Shown: positions 12,301-24,409, numbered from the stretch's first letter. The stretch is 64,000 nt of DNA from Agroathelia rolfsii (GCA_018343915.1 JABRWF010000005.1:407001-471000); one strand, 5' to 3'. Notes: generated from the letters alone by a model not told the origin. Translations and numbers: made by a program.

Positions 12301-14058
12301 GGCTGGATGTGAACTAACAGCACGGCCGAGCCTTCAGCTTTGACCTCGAAATATCTAACAATGCGATATGATAATGAAAAAAACAGAAAGACAAGAGGAG
12401 AACACAAACCAGCTGCTGCAGTTTTGAGAGTTCCAAAAGGAAGGTTTCTCTCAGAGACAGGGTCCCAGACCATCATTTCACCATCGAGAATGAGACTTGA
12501 GGATACGTGGTAATCAGAAACATCATATCATCCGACGATAAATTGGTTGGTCTCACCTCTCAATCCGGGGGTCAAACGCGCCATCGATGGCAGGAGTAAG
12601 GCTCCCTTTAGTAGCGTTAGCACCGTAAAGGTAGGTGTAATCTTTTCCCTTTCTGTCGAAGATATGAAATCCAATGAAATCTCCTTCATGAGGAGGTTCT
12701 TACAGTATCTTACCTTGAACAGTAAAAATATTCATTCCCGCGTTTATGCAACTGCATTCTCTCCCCATCAAGCTTCTCTTCGATGATGAACGTCAGACCT
12801 TGCATTTCTTTGATCGACTCCTCAATCTTGCGGGTTGTAGGGCGCTTGCATAGCATAGGAGCAAACGCTCGAAAAAGCTGAATGGATTTGTCCTACTTTC
12901 CTGTATAAGATTTCTAATGCTTTGTCAAAGTCGAACCAACCACATACATCAGGATTTAGCTTCCTCGCAGGATCCCAGAGCTCCCAAGCGACCTTCTTAA
13001 GGTCCGAGCAGGCATTAAACAGATCCTGGGCGTCAGAGTGAAAGACGGAGAATACTGTAGTTTCCTTTGTGTATATAACCATGTCTACAGTGATACCCAA
13101 CGTCAACAAATTTATTATAAGAATAGGCACGACGCACCCTTCAAGATAATCCTCACCAACCACTGTTGTTGCTCCGGCGTAGTGTGATTATAGATGTGTT
13201 GTAGAATTTTGAATTGATTATCCCTTGTAAGTAAAGACCATCAAATCGCGTGGTAAGCAAAAATTAGGAGAGCCATACGGTTTCCCCGTATTCTTTGATA
13301 ACTCATCAAGCGAGTTGTTGATGTCTTCAATCGTTAATGAGCCCTCGATGATAGAAGAACGCTTTTGCACAACTTCATAGAGGACAATGGGGAAATCTCC
13401 TGATGAGTTCTAGATAACGAACATATGTACAGCGTCCTTTCAGAGCCTAAACCACTTTGTTTCTTACATGTAAATCGGCTGGTTTCTTCCAATGCTGTAA
13501 ACGCAACGCGTCTGGGTCATTCTTGCCTAGCGGAATAAGCTTGATGAAGATTTTGGCTATGCTCTTTTCCTTCAAACCGTACATAGCGCGTTCGCTGTCT
13601 TTCTACATTCCAATTAAAAATCCAATGAATATTCACCACATAGATCGAGAGGGGATATCCAACCGACTTGAGGAAGAAGTAGCCTCAGCACAGGGTAAAG
13701 ATCATATCCCTTTTCCTGGCGCCAATGCTATGCACAGTATAGTAAGGTGCGGCACAAATGCCAAGGGTCACGAACGCCATGAATGAACACTTAGATATGG
13801 CAAATATAAGAGCCCGCATTTGCTTTGAATACATACGTTAAACCAAATATCGAGCATCTTCCTGCGCTTATCTTGCTTTCTTTCATGCTGGAGTCTGTCG
13901 AACAGAGCAACTAACACTTGAAATGGTGCAGTGTCGGTGTTGTGAGGTGGCTCGGGATATGAAACGTCGGATGGTCGCGGTATTGACGGCTGAATTCCTT
14001 CTGATGATATCTGACTTTGAAATTGAGGCACAGGCGTAGGTACAGGTGTAGCTAGCAT
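9340..14058 (-). CDS. LIG4: DNA ligase IV
   Basis: ATP-dependent ligase that seals double-strand breaks in non-homologous end joining, acting with an Xrcc4/Lif1-type partner. The gene is cut by many short introns. Visible segments in order: N-terminal DNA-binding domain (PFQVLVALFDRLQHERKQ, then EKGYDLYPVLRLLLP, YGLKEKSIAKIFIKLIPLGK); nucleotidyltransferase domain with active-site lysine in EEKLDGERMQ near 12770; motif FDLLYLNGQSLL; GEGLVIKHPNSQYILNGR and DWMKVKPEYM; OB-fold part (GFYGSGKRSGGVSGLICG, FFRVGTGLSYSDYEWI, TLRFPRVVSIRDD); BRCT1 (AHGGSCMQIA, SQWIMDSIVAGEPVPFNRK); a long acidic linker; BRCT2 (GRLITAHGGRIGSLDEPKLT) ending PEEDFAP. The stop is at 9340-9342 after a short last exon. The start (MLATPVP) is the best Met before conserved sequence; a further 5' exon cannot be excluded. 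Confidence 0.88.
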
Positions 14059-14839
14059 AGTTTGAACTTCAAGTTCTTCGATGGAGTTTTCACAGCGCTC
14101 AGCCTGCTTGAAGTTTAAGTGCAATTAAGTCGATCCAGACACCAGTTCTTATATGCAGTCTAATTAGAAGTTCAAGTCGTTAGATCACTAAACTGATTTA
14201 TAGCAGTAAATGTGTCAGTCTGTTCAAGAATTGCCGGATGGTGGCAATAGATTAAGTTGTTTGAGTGGGATGACCGGCGTGACGTTGCCTCCCGAGACTC
14301 GAAAGTCGCGTAAGGTTTTTCGGAAGATTTGTGCGGAATGTCTTCTTTTGGGTGGATCAAAACCCGACTTTCCACATGGAAGTACTATATATGGTCAACT
14401 CTATCCCGAACTTAATCACATTGCTACCTGAATCTTTGGTGCATATACGCGTCACTTCATTCCAAATTATTCAAACAGACTAATCAAGGAACCGGGTGCA
14501 CGCTGCCAATCGAAACGAGCCTTTATGTAACTCCATGACTTCGAAAGAACTTCGACCATATCGGCTTGTAATAGGTCCTATTCATCCTTACACATGTACT
14601 AAACTCCCAAGCCACATTTAAAATCCATGAAATATGCATAGTTTATCAGTGCCTTCAACTTTTCATCCAAGTTTATTCCAGTGCCACCATTTCCCGCCAA
14701 TTTTTGTTTCACCCACTTTGCGTACTAATGACACATCAAGAGACTCTCAATGGCCAACATACTACATTCCTTGACTGTATTAATGGCTTGAAATCATGGC
14801 AAAAATGATACTAATACAAAATAATGAGTCTACAGGATC
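14059..14839. other. Intergenic region upstream of LIG4
   Basis: About 780 bp between the LIG4 start and the 3' end of the first amine oxidase. An open frame on the minus strand (14375-14172, MESRVLIHPK..) could be an untranslated leader or a 5' exon of LIG4, but it has no recognisable family similarity. The rest is AT-rich with no feature seen. Confidence 0.4.
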
Positions 14840-16802
14840 CTAGAGCACTTCAGGCTTGTTCCGAGCAAGTGCGGCTAACTTAGTCAACGAGGTGGCGCTG
14901 AACTCGTCTGGAACAGGCCACAGCTTCATCAAAAGTTCCTTCTTCTTTTCTATTCCTGGGGGCGGAAGGTCAAGCTGAGGGAGCGCATTGTATACGGCTC
15001 TCCAAGCGGAGTTGAGTGCACCGAGAACCCATGCGTGGTGCACCGACGTTGCCTCGCCTGCAATGTGGAGCTTTCCTTTGGCAGCCGGCGCGGTCATGCT
15101 TGCGAACATACTGTATCCGGCCTTGGTCTGACCAAATTGGCCAGGCCTGAAGAGTGCAAATGCACCGCGTGCGTTGCTGTCGTTGTGCCAGTTGTATGCG
15201 TAATGGTCAACAAGCGGCCCGAATTTCTCAACCGGCACGTTATGCAGCTGAGATAAATTCTGCAATGTTAGCTCGACGAGGCGCTGGTCCGCATCCGTAC
15301 CCTTTTCCTGTGCAAGTCCGCCAAGACGCTGCGCATCCTGCGCCCAGGTGTAGCTGGCGAGCAATACGCCTGGCACCTTACCGGTTGCATTGAAGCCGTA
15401 CGACGGGTAAACACAAGTGCGGATGGGTATATCGGTGGATGAGACGCCGCCCTTGATGGTTCGGTCGCCCATGATGCTCGGATCCTCCCACCAGCGCGAT
15501 TCGAACCTAAGTGCGACCTTGGTCGAGGTATCATAGTCCAATGATTGGATTGCCATGCGCTGCAAGTATAACAGGTCTTCTCTCGGGATCTCAATCGCGG
15601 CGAGACATCCCAGAGGTACGGTACATATGACCTGTGAGTAATTCTTCTCTGTCGTCTTTCCATCTGAGCGAATATAATTAGTTTAATTTCAGACTGAAAA
15701 AGGGACTATGAGATGTATACCGCAAGTCCGATATGTAACATCCATCCCCCTTGACAGTGCGCTTCTTATCTTCGTCACACGCATGCCTGTAGCTGGCTTG
15801 GTCTTGATCTTCTTCGCCATCCTGTCGGTGAGGTGATCAGACCCTCCGTCGACGCAATACCAATCATAGTCCAGCTCTCCCCCCATCTCTGCATCTGTCG
15901 CCGCCATCGCTGAGCCAAAGTCCAGCGCGTCCATCGTGCTCTCCACAAAGGCGTTATTATAGAGCCCTGTCGCGGTATTGAAAGTCTCTAGCCAGTCAAC
16001 AACGGACTCGGGGTACTGATTGTCTGACATTATATAGCTGCGTGTAGAGAAAGGATCTTGCTGCACCAAACATTCCCAAGCCTTTTCGAATGGTACGTCT
16101 GGGTCATTGAATTTCTTCGCGTATTTCTCAAAAATCTTGGATGTGATACTGTTCACACCTTCGGCAACAAAGTTGTCCGGGACAGCGCCACCTTGTACTA
16201 CGGAGACACCGAAGACGTCAACACCCGGCCGTGGTGGGTCAGCGGAATTGACACGAATGCCGTTGTAGAGCTCCAGTGTGTTCGCGGCGGAGTACTTGTA
16301 CTCGATGAGCAGCCCGTCTTTGGTCATATCCAGCAAATCGAAAAGCTTGAACACAGGTGACATGAATCCGATGTTTGGGTAACGCATTGCGCCGATGTCG
16401 ATATAGTCATAACGTGCGGGATCGTTGATTGGCGCGTTGCGCCCTGCGTCACCGTTGAAGCGATGAGTAAGTATGCGTCCGCCGATGCGCTCGCTCACTT
16501 CGAGGATTTCGTATTGGATTCCAAGCGAGTCGAGTATCATGGCCGCGTAGAGCCCCGCGCATCCAGCATCCAGCACCCACGATACAGATCGGACCTGGAA
16601 CGCGCTCAGGCTCACTTCCAGGAAGCTCTGTAGAGCGATTGTCGCCAGGTGAGCCTGCTGGAACTCGAGGTCCCGGCGTCCCATCTAAGACAGGATGATG
16701 GACATCTAATACGTGGCTAATTGCAAGCTTTGCTACTTGTCCACGTACGGAGCTGAAGTGCCGTGAGCGAACGATGACGTTCCTACTGTAGTTAACTGGC
16801 AT
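14840..16802 (-). pseudogene. Flavin amine oxidase (L-amino-acid oxidase-like), frameshifted
   Basis: FAD-dependent amine oxidase that would oxidatively deaminate an amine or L-amino acid. Downstream of the lesion one frame gives AGLYAAMILDSLGIQYEILE, VSERIGGRILTHRF, GAMRYPNIGFMSPVFKLFDL and, after an intron (donor GTATAC near 15720, acceptor CTCAG near 15673), VICTVPLGCLAAIEIP, a substrate-domain region and the C-terminal FAD motif HIAGEATSVHHAWVLGALNS. Upstream, another frame gives PGPICIVGAGC, the Rossmann GxGxxG motif. The two frames meet at a perfect 7-bp tandem duplication (16561-16574). With it, the long open frame reads DAGCAG instead of GAGCAG and loses the preceding beta strand. So the gene is disrupted, unless this is a sequence error. 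Substrate unknown. A related intact copy lies at 28046-30232. Confidence 0.8.
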
Positions 16803-17480
16803 GTCTTTCACTGTACTAGTAGGTAAAATTAGCTCACAGAAGGCTTACCGTTAGCTATAAGGAAAGTGGTTGCACACCTAGTGGTAGATCTGACCCAAGA
16901 CTTGTGTCCGGGGGCGTATGATCTCAAATATATATCTTTAACTAGAACTTGTTAATTAAAGTCATGCCCATCCCTGGCTGTTCGGTGAGTACCTTTCTCC
17001 GTTGTATGCTTGCCTGTTTACCTGAAACTACCCATCTAGTTTAGTGGGCGTGTATGGTACATCGAAGTCATCTGATACTTCCCCTCTGCCCGTGACCTAC
17101 CGGAAGCATCATAAGCGCCGTAGTTGAGATTCTTCTTGCCCAGACACAAGGGCATGGATAAACGCATATTCATGTGGGCGTGAAGGTACAGGTACACCAC
17201 GCTGCCTACTCATACTGTCGTGTGCATCTCCAATATCAATCAAACAACGGGAATCTTTCCCCGGCTGACCTTGATATTTTAGAGTTTTATGAAGCACTTG
17301 TACATTTGTAGATCACTTGATCTTGCATGAGGTTTGTTTTGTCCATCGGTAATATGAATTCCCCGTACATGTCTAGACGCTCTGGCTGGTGCCTGCGATC
17401 TACCTCTGCTCTTAAAACGATGCAATAGCCCCGACCCCTCAGGCTCTTCTTTGACAATCACTCAACTCTTGTTACGACCA
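16803..17480. other. Divergent intergenic region between two flavoenzyme genes
   Basis: About 680 bp between the 5' ends of the frameshifted amine oxidase (-) and the decayed FAD oxidoreductase (+). It would hold both promoters. No coding similarity or clear motif recognised. Confidence 0.45.
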
Positions 17481-19144
17481 TAGCTACCGAGGGCCGCGAT
17501 CTCTTTGTAAAATACGACATTGTCGTTGTTGGTGGGGGTCCAGTAGGGTAAGCAAGGTTGCTCATCCTCGATGTACATTTACTTGATCTGCATATATCAT
17601 AGGCTCGCTACCGCATTTGAATGCGCGAAAGCAGGGCAAAAAGTGCTAGTCCTCGAACAATCTGTGTTCTACAATCAGTCGGGTAGTTCCGGTGTACGCC
17701 ATTGATATTGCTTAATTTATCTTTTTCGATATATCCATCTTGTTCGATGGCGTTGATAATCCACTCAGGATCTGGTCCGCATATACAGAACAGCGTACAC
17801 TGAGAAATTCATGGCAGATCTGGCCCATCAGTCCATGCCCATATGGAATGGACTTGAAAAGGAGGCAGGTGAACCCCTCCGAATGATGAGTGGTCTTTTA
17901 AACTTTGGGGACCCCGACTACGGAGTATGTTATGACATAACCTATTCTTGTACAGTGCTAACATGATTCGTTTAGAAAGGTGGCCCAGAGGGCACATTAA
18001 TGAACCCAATCGACAATCTGAAGAGGTATGGTATGAAGTACACCCTACTCGATCGCAACGGTGTTCAGGAAAGACTTCCGTTCCAAAACCTACCTGATAA
18101 TGGGAGGGCGTTGATATGCCCGATAATGGGTGCATCAATGTCCCTCTCCTCCTTCGAACGTTGCACCGCCTTTGTCATGCACGCGGCGTTGACCTCTTCG
18201 ACTACGCAACGGTCAAATAGATTCGCGCAGATAATTCAAGTGGATATCCCACCGCGAAGTGGGCTGTTGTAGGCGAAATGCGCAGCCCCAAAGGTGTTAG
18301 TGCGAACGCTCAAGAATTCGGCTTCCGCACGGACAAGATTGCGATTACGCCAGGGGCATACGTAAATCATATCCTGTATCCTTCATTTGGATTCTCATTG
18401 GATGTAAACATCTGGGAGATGGTAAGCAGATGCTATTTTACTCTCTTCAGTCGTCTAACATCTTCTCAGGTCTCTGGATACTACTCCATCGACCCAAGCA
18501 TCAAGTTTGACAAGATGTAGTTTCAGTTCCAAAGCGATTCAACGCGGAACGGCAAGCCTATATCAAACTTGTTTTACGGGTTTCCAGCAGTACCCTGGGG
18601 TCCAGACAATCTCTGCCGGATTGCAGTTGATAGTGCAACCAACGTGATTGCGGACCCTGACGAGCGCGCCTATCCGGTCATTTCTTCAGAGGATCTCGAA
18701 AACACGCGCGAGTGGATTCGTGATCACGTCCTTGGTGTCGGTCCGCACCCAGTACCCGTATTCGCTGGGACATGTCTACAGACAAATGTCTCCGATAACA
18801 TGTTTGTGCTTGATTTTGTGCCAGAGCGCTATCTTGGTGTGCACAATAAAGATGCGGCAAAGAACATTGTTGTGTTCACTGCCGGTTGGGCGATGAAGTT
18901 TGTTCCATTGCTTGGACGTGTGCTCAAAGAGCTACTCCTGACTGGCCAGGCGCCGGAGTACGACATCAGTCAATTTGACATTGACCGTAAGCCTAATGGA
19001 AAACCTATCATTCGTGACGGTCCAGTTACGAAGGGAAGCATTCCTAAACACTATATAGGCTCCTCCCTACGCCGTCTAGTATTAAGTTTGCTAATACCAA
19101 TATTAACTTCAGTTATTATTGTAAGAACTCAAGTATATACCTAA
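17481..19144 (+). pseudogene. FAD-dependent oxidoreductase (DAO / sarcosine-oxidase-like), decayed
   Basis: D-amino-acid-oxidase superfamily enzyme that would oxidise a secondary or methylated amine with FAD. The N-terminal dinucleotide motif is clear: YDIVVVGGGPVG, an intron (GTAAGC..TAG), LATAFECAKAGQKVLVLEQ. Two more introns (GTACGC..CAG; GTATGT..TAG) join SGSSG to DLVRIYRTAYTEKF and PDYG to KGGPEGTL. Later blocks include CINVPLLLRTLHRLCHARG, ILYPSFGFSLDVNIWEM, YGFPAVPWGPDNLCR and VFTAGWAMKFVPLLG. Lesions: a shift of frame near 18094-18104, TAG at 18218-18220 and TAG at 18518-18520, each flanked on both sides by good family sequence. No convincing start codon precedes the motif. The frame stays open to 19144, but similarity fades after about 19050. 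Family identity is firm; substrate is not known. Confidence 0.8.
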
Positions 19145-19155
19145 TACCAATATTA
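19091..19155. repeat. Direct repeat pair flanking a partial inverted-repeat unit
   Basis: The 15-mer CTAATACCAATATTA occurs at 19091-19105 and again at 19141-19155. Between the copies is ACTTCAGTTATTATTGTAAG then AACTCAAGT, which matches the hairpin at 19211-19243 except at its 3' arm. Confidence 0.6.
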
Positions 19156-19210
19156 CTGGAAGGAATAATAAGTATGAGAGTGAGAATAGGAAATAGGAAA
19201 CAATGTACGT

Positions 19211-19243
19211 ACACTTCAGTTATTATTGTAAGAACTGAAGTGT
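19211..19243. repeat. Perfect 11-bp inverted repeat (hairpin)
   Basis: ACACTTCAGTT (19211-19221) and its exact reverse complement AACTGAAGTGT (19233-19243) are separated by an 11-nt loop. A second, less perfect copy of the same unit lies at 19106-19132. Could be a remnant of a small inverted-repeat element or a 3'-end structure; no element family recognised. Confidence 0.6.
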
Positions 19244-19728
19244 GTCGAAGAGTAGCAGCAGTGATGATGTGTCTAAGGTCACATGATCACCGGAAGTATA
19301 TTAAAATGTATGGTATGCGTGTGGAATAAGGGCGACAGAGAAATGCAACAGAATAGAATGGGAAAAATATTTGTAGACATGAAAGATATGCGAAAGAAAT
19401 AAAATGTCCATACTGCTTGTATCACAACATCTAGGTCATTAAATGTGTTGATTCTGTATTTAATCTTCTGCCTACTTGTACAAAAACATTCAAACGAGTT
19501 GTTACGAGCCCCTCAAGGCATTCATGAGTAGGTCTATCGGCTAAGCATCCTGTCTTTTCGGCAATTCACCAAATTCGTAGTGCAAGAACTTGTCGATTGC
19601 GATTACAAACGAGTTCGATACTTTTCAGTGTTTCAGCCGTAATATAAACAGATACATTTAACATCATATAGTAAATGAATCAAAAACCTTTTATCTGCAT
19701 ATTCTCTCGCTTTCGATACTCTCAAGTC
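19244..19728. other. Intergenic region downstream of the Zap1-like gene
   Basis: About 480 bp, AT-rich, 3' flank of the Zap1-like gene (-). No gene or motif seen. Confidence 0.45.
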
Positions 19729-21660
19729 CTACAAAATCGCGGCACTCATGAGCTCCTGTTTCACCCCTTTCGTCCGCGTACTACCACGGTGGACATTCAT
19801 ATGCCTCGACAGCTGGTCTGGCCGTGCAAAGCTTCGTCCACAGCCAGGCTCTGCGCACGTGTATGGGCGTTCACCTGTGTGCGTTCGGATGTGCTTAGAG
19901 AGATTGGAGCTCTCGGAGAACGTTCTAGTTTATTTTATTTATTACTACTGAGCTGTGAATCCATGAAGGGCTGATAGAAACTCACTTGGAGCAGTGTGGA
20001 CAGACAAACGGCTTCTCTCCGTTGTGCGTGCGCTTGTGAACAGTCAAAGCACCCGCGATAGCAAATGACTTGCCACAACCTGGGTGATCGCAAACATACG
20101 GTCCTAGAAGTATAAAAAAAAAAAAAAAAAAAAAAAAAAAGTTACAAAAAGAATATTCAAAGTAAAACGCAACTGAAAAATACTGACGTTCTCGTGTATG
20201 ACGCCTCATATGTTGCTGCAACGTCGCAGCTTCAGAAAAGTGTAGGTGGCATACCTTACATTCAAATGGTCGGTGACCAGTATGCGTCTAAAAGAGTATG
20301 TGTTAGAAATGAGCTACTCCGATGCTGACTAAGCATAAGTAACCCTTGCCTGAAGATGACGTAGGATTTTTTGTTTGCTAGAGAAGCCTTTTTCTCCAAA
20401 TCTCTGACATTGGTCCCAGCGACAGTCATACCGCGCTTTTCCACAACCGACATGGGCCTCTGAGAGATGTGCACTCAATTCAGCCTGTGAGGGAAAGATA
20501 GCTGCGCATCCTTCCCAGCGACACAAATGAATATCCGGCTCCGCAGTGTTGCCCCTTTCCAAGCCAGAGTAGTCGGTGACTGAGTTGCTGGGGGGCAGCG
20601 TGTCCATGAAGACGTGTGTGAGGTCCTTCTGCATCTCATCTCCAGAAGCCGAAGAGGACGATTCCAGTGTTACCGAGGAACTACGGCTTGGGAAACCGAG
20701 ATGATCATGCATCAGGTGATGTGCCAGCACGCTGAGCATGAAGTTGATTGTATCGCCTTTAGATGGACCAGGGATAGAGTCCATTGACGGGAAGGCGGAG
20801 CAATTGTCCCAGTGACAACCGCCGATGCTATTTGGCTGCACAGAAAACCCATGTCCTAGTCCTATAGACTGCAAATGTGCCAAGTTGACATGACTCGCTA
20901 ATTCTTCGAGAGACTGAAATCTTTGCGTGCATTGATCCCACATACAATGATATGCGTTGTCGATAGTATGTACGGGCTGGGGAATGTTGAATGAGGCCGT
21001 GTTGTTCAACTGTGAATGAGAATCCTGTGCAAGAGCCATCATAGAGTTTGTGTCTTGAAAGTGTGAGGGAGCGCCGATGACTGATGCCATGTCGAAATCA
21101 ACAGAAGCGGTGTTTGTCAGCAGCGGTTGGTGGTCGCAGCCGCAAAGAAATTCCTGCATCTGCTGGTCCCAATTGAGAGCGCTTTTTGAAGCATCATATC
21201 CTAGCGCCCTTGTTTCGGGAAGATATGCGTGAAAATCGGTGCAACATTCATGCTGTCAAACGTTTAAGCCATTCAGCACAATGCTTCCTCGAAGGATGGC
21301 CAAGAAGTTTACCACAGGGCCGCTCATACCCTCTTCACCACTCCAGTGACAGTCGGTGAGATCGCAAGGCTCCTCCTCAACGCCACAGTCCGAGCAGTTC
21401 AGATGTTTCTCGATGTGTTCGGCGTCGTCACAGGCTACAACGACGCATTGATCCGTACATTCAGATGTCAAGCCGAGGGACTGACAATCAACATCCGTGC
21501 ATTCAGATCCCAGGTGGGGTAAACAATCCACATAGCCTATAGCATCATCTTGTTTCGTGGAAAGCCACGACTCTGAACTGGGAGGTTGAGTGGATGCATG
21601 GAGGTTAGCCTGAGGGTCCTTGCCAGTGTCATGCATGTTGCCTAGGGGAACATCTATCAT
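19729..21660 (-). CDS. Zap1-like zinc-responsive C2H2 transcription factor
   Basis: Nuclear zinc-finger regulator with the layout of yeast Zap1, which controls zinc-uptake genes. Eight C2H2 units are visible: [114 protein letters not shown] and [19 protein letters not shown]. The last five are joined by TGEKP-type linkers. The spaced first pair and the CRW..CRW pair before the tight array is the Zap1 pattern. The N-terminal region (21530-21330) is Cys/Asp/Glu-rich ([31 protein letters not shown]), possibly a zinc-sensing activation domain by analogy. Introns include GTAAAC..CAG (phase 0, near 21317-21253) and one with a GC donor near 20349. Start is the first [12 protein letters not shown]. 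Confidence 0.83.
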
Positions 21661-24409
21661 GGTCGTATGGCTCTATTTCGTATCTTGGACTGCGATAGCT
21701 TTTCTGAGCTTTCCTAGAAGCGGGGCCTTTGAGAAAGAAATCCAGAACCTAATGGACGTGGGTAATAAAATGAAAGGTGGATAAGTGCCGGTCCAAGATC
21801 AAGAGCACTCAGCCACAGCACAGTGGCGGCGTGACCGGAGCGGTACCCTCGGCCCCTACAACGGCCATGTGCTTTTTTCGTTCATCTCATCATTTACTCA
21901 AAACATTTACCGTCATACTGTTAACTAGCTAACAACTCGACTATACATATATGTGTGTTTTTGAGATAATCTCAATAGGAAGACCAGAAGTTATAAAAAC
22001 TAATCAGCATTGGTAAGCGCTAACCCATATATTTAATTGGAAGGCAAAATATCATTTCCCAAAGAAATATCATATATTTAGATCCTCCAAAATACATTTC
22101 CCTACCTTCTATAGCATTGATGCGGCAACTTCCATCCATCCTTGATGAACTCGGCCATAATCTTGACACGCATGGCACTGCAGGATCTGTGTCCGTTTCG
22201 AAGTTTCGTTATAAGTTTTGACGCATGTGATACACCTGGAGCTCTAAATAACTTTAATTGGAGTAGTAGATGATATGACAATCAATAGTCGATACACTAG
22301 TATGCGTCTTGCATAGATCTGATGCTGGGATATTTGTGAATGTAGTCAAGCCATTTGAAATTGGACTTGATTTTAACCTATGTTATAATACTTTATTTTG
22401 ATTAATTTGATTGATAAAGGAGATGTACGATATAAGTAAAAAATGCAGAGTATTGCTTAAGAGGTAACTTCATTTTATAGTTAATTTTCGATGCACTAGA
22501 TTCAGGAACCTCAATCAGTACAGGTGGTAATCATAAGAAGCATAGACCGGGCAAGCGACTATACTATACAATGCATGCAACAGAACCAAAGGAAAACCAT
22601 GACCATAGCCAGTTTTGGGGTGGGGGGTTGACCGTTTTGATCGGGTCAGCTTCAACAGTCAGAGACGCCAAGCCATAGTTAAAACCGGAAATCAGGCTCA
22701 GAAGTTATTTAGAATTGATGTCGTCATTAAACATTATACCGTATGTTGACTGATGTTGGCCCGTTCAATATTGACGGAATCAGACCGTCTAACCACGTTC
22801 TTGACGAGAATTAAAACCATAACCGATCAGGAAAGAGTATTTTCTCCCGTGTTGGGCATTCGTATCACCTCATAATTCCACTAAGCCGTCTGCTCACTTT
22901 AGACGTATCGCTTACTGCCCATGTACATAGACACAAAGCTAACGGTGGTAACATAGACCTTACAGGCCTGATAATACTACTATAAGTAAATAGATTTCTA
23001 TCTGTCTGTCTCTCCCGTGTTACAATGGAATAACCAGACTAAACCAAGGATAGACAAGAAATTCTGCCAGTGCTTTTGTGGTCGTATGTGAGGACACTGT
23101 TATGACAGATCATATGAAAGCCCAAAACAAAAGTTTACACGATTATGGGACCACTCTGCTAATCGAAGCGCCATATAGAGTTTGCAAATGATACAGGTCA
23201 TTGTGCAAAGACAATATAGTATATGTATGTCAATTTACAACTCCATATATACCTAGTAGAGATATTGGATAAACATGAGAAAATTTGTTGTTTGCAATGA
23301 TATAATCCAGTCTCTAAGCCAGACGTAATGTACCATGCCGCATAATCCTGGTGATCAACACTAAATATTTAACGTTCGACATCTGTTTGGCAGGGAATAT
23401 CCTATAAATACACATGTTATTGCAGACTATGTCCTATCTTATTATTCCCCGCATTATTTTACCATTACACATACCACCACGATTGTTATCTCATCCGATG
23501 GATTGCATCCACTTTATCAAGAATATTCTAGAGTGTGTGCAAAAACAGCGGAAATGTGACAAATATGTATGTATTTATATCACACTTGTATCTTTCGCTC
23601 AGACCTTTGCGAGACAGATCAATCTATCCCTGTTCATAACCTATCTTGACATGCCTTGAATAAGGTACGTTGGTGTTATATAATGGTGGTATGGATAACT
23701 TTACAACACATACACATACATGCAGATTTTGGAGTATTGGAGGGGATACAAGGATGTCTTGAATGAGAGTAGACGGGATTAATAATCCATTGCTAATAAT
23801 CAGGGAGCAATTTACCAGCAAATCTGAGATGAAAACTATCTCCGAGTCTCTTCTCTACGTTCCTTCGATGGCCGTGTGGTGGAGATGATCAATTTGCTAC
23901 ATCCTTTGGCAATACTTTAGGAGAAAAAGCCGCGGTGAACATTCCCAATGTCCCCGAAGATATTAATCCTGTGGTGTAGAAATTGCCGAGAAGGAAATCG
24001 TTGTGTATAGCCAAATTACCAACAGTATACTGGACGGTGCGCGAAGTGAATCAGTAGGAATGCCTACAGAGGGCTGGCGTAGTGCCTGTGAATGATTTAT
24101 CGCGAGAATCATGGATATCATAATTGCCACTATCTCTACGAACCGAATATTCCTGAAGAGTATGTAAACATGCTCTGTCTATGCAATGCTCAATGTTGAA
24201 CAAATTCGATCATGTTAACAGTTAATTCGAGTTGGTCGCCACGGGATAATAGAGTAGAGCCTAACAAGGCCAAACAAAAGCCATCATCATCCCGTTACTA
24301 CTAGGAGTCCTTGTCTACACTTTGAGCCGGCCGCCAGCAATCTCAATCAACCATCATCTCAAAATCATAATAGTAACTGGGATCGCTGGCTTAGACTCCT
24401 ACATTCACC
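21661..24409. other. Long AT-rich intergenic region
   Basis: About 2.75 kb between divergent promoters of the Zap1-like gene (-) and AP1G1 (+). It is AT-rich with only short, unsupported open frames. I recognise no protein family, tRNA or repeat structure. It is the largest gene-free stretch of the window together with 55305-58005. Confidence 0.45.

Noticed and set aside
16449..16684. MGRRDLEFQQAHLATIAL.. as the true N-terminus of the first amine oxidase
   Set aside because: This frame runs continuously but destroys the GxGxxG strand, while the other frame restores it exactly up to the tandem duplication.
20114..20140. A-run of about 27 bases as a retroposed poly(A) tail
   Set aside because: It lies inside an intron of the Zap1-like gene near the acceptor, where on the coding strand it is a polypyrimidine tract; no retroposed sequence beside it.
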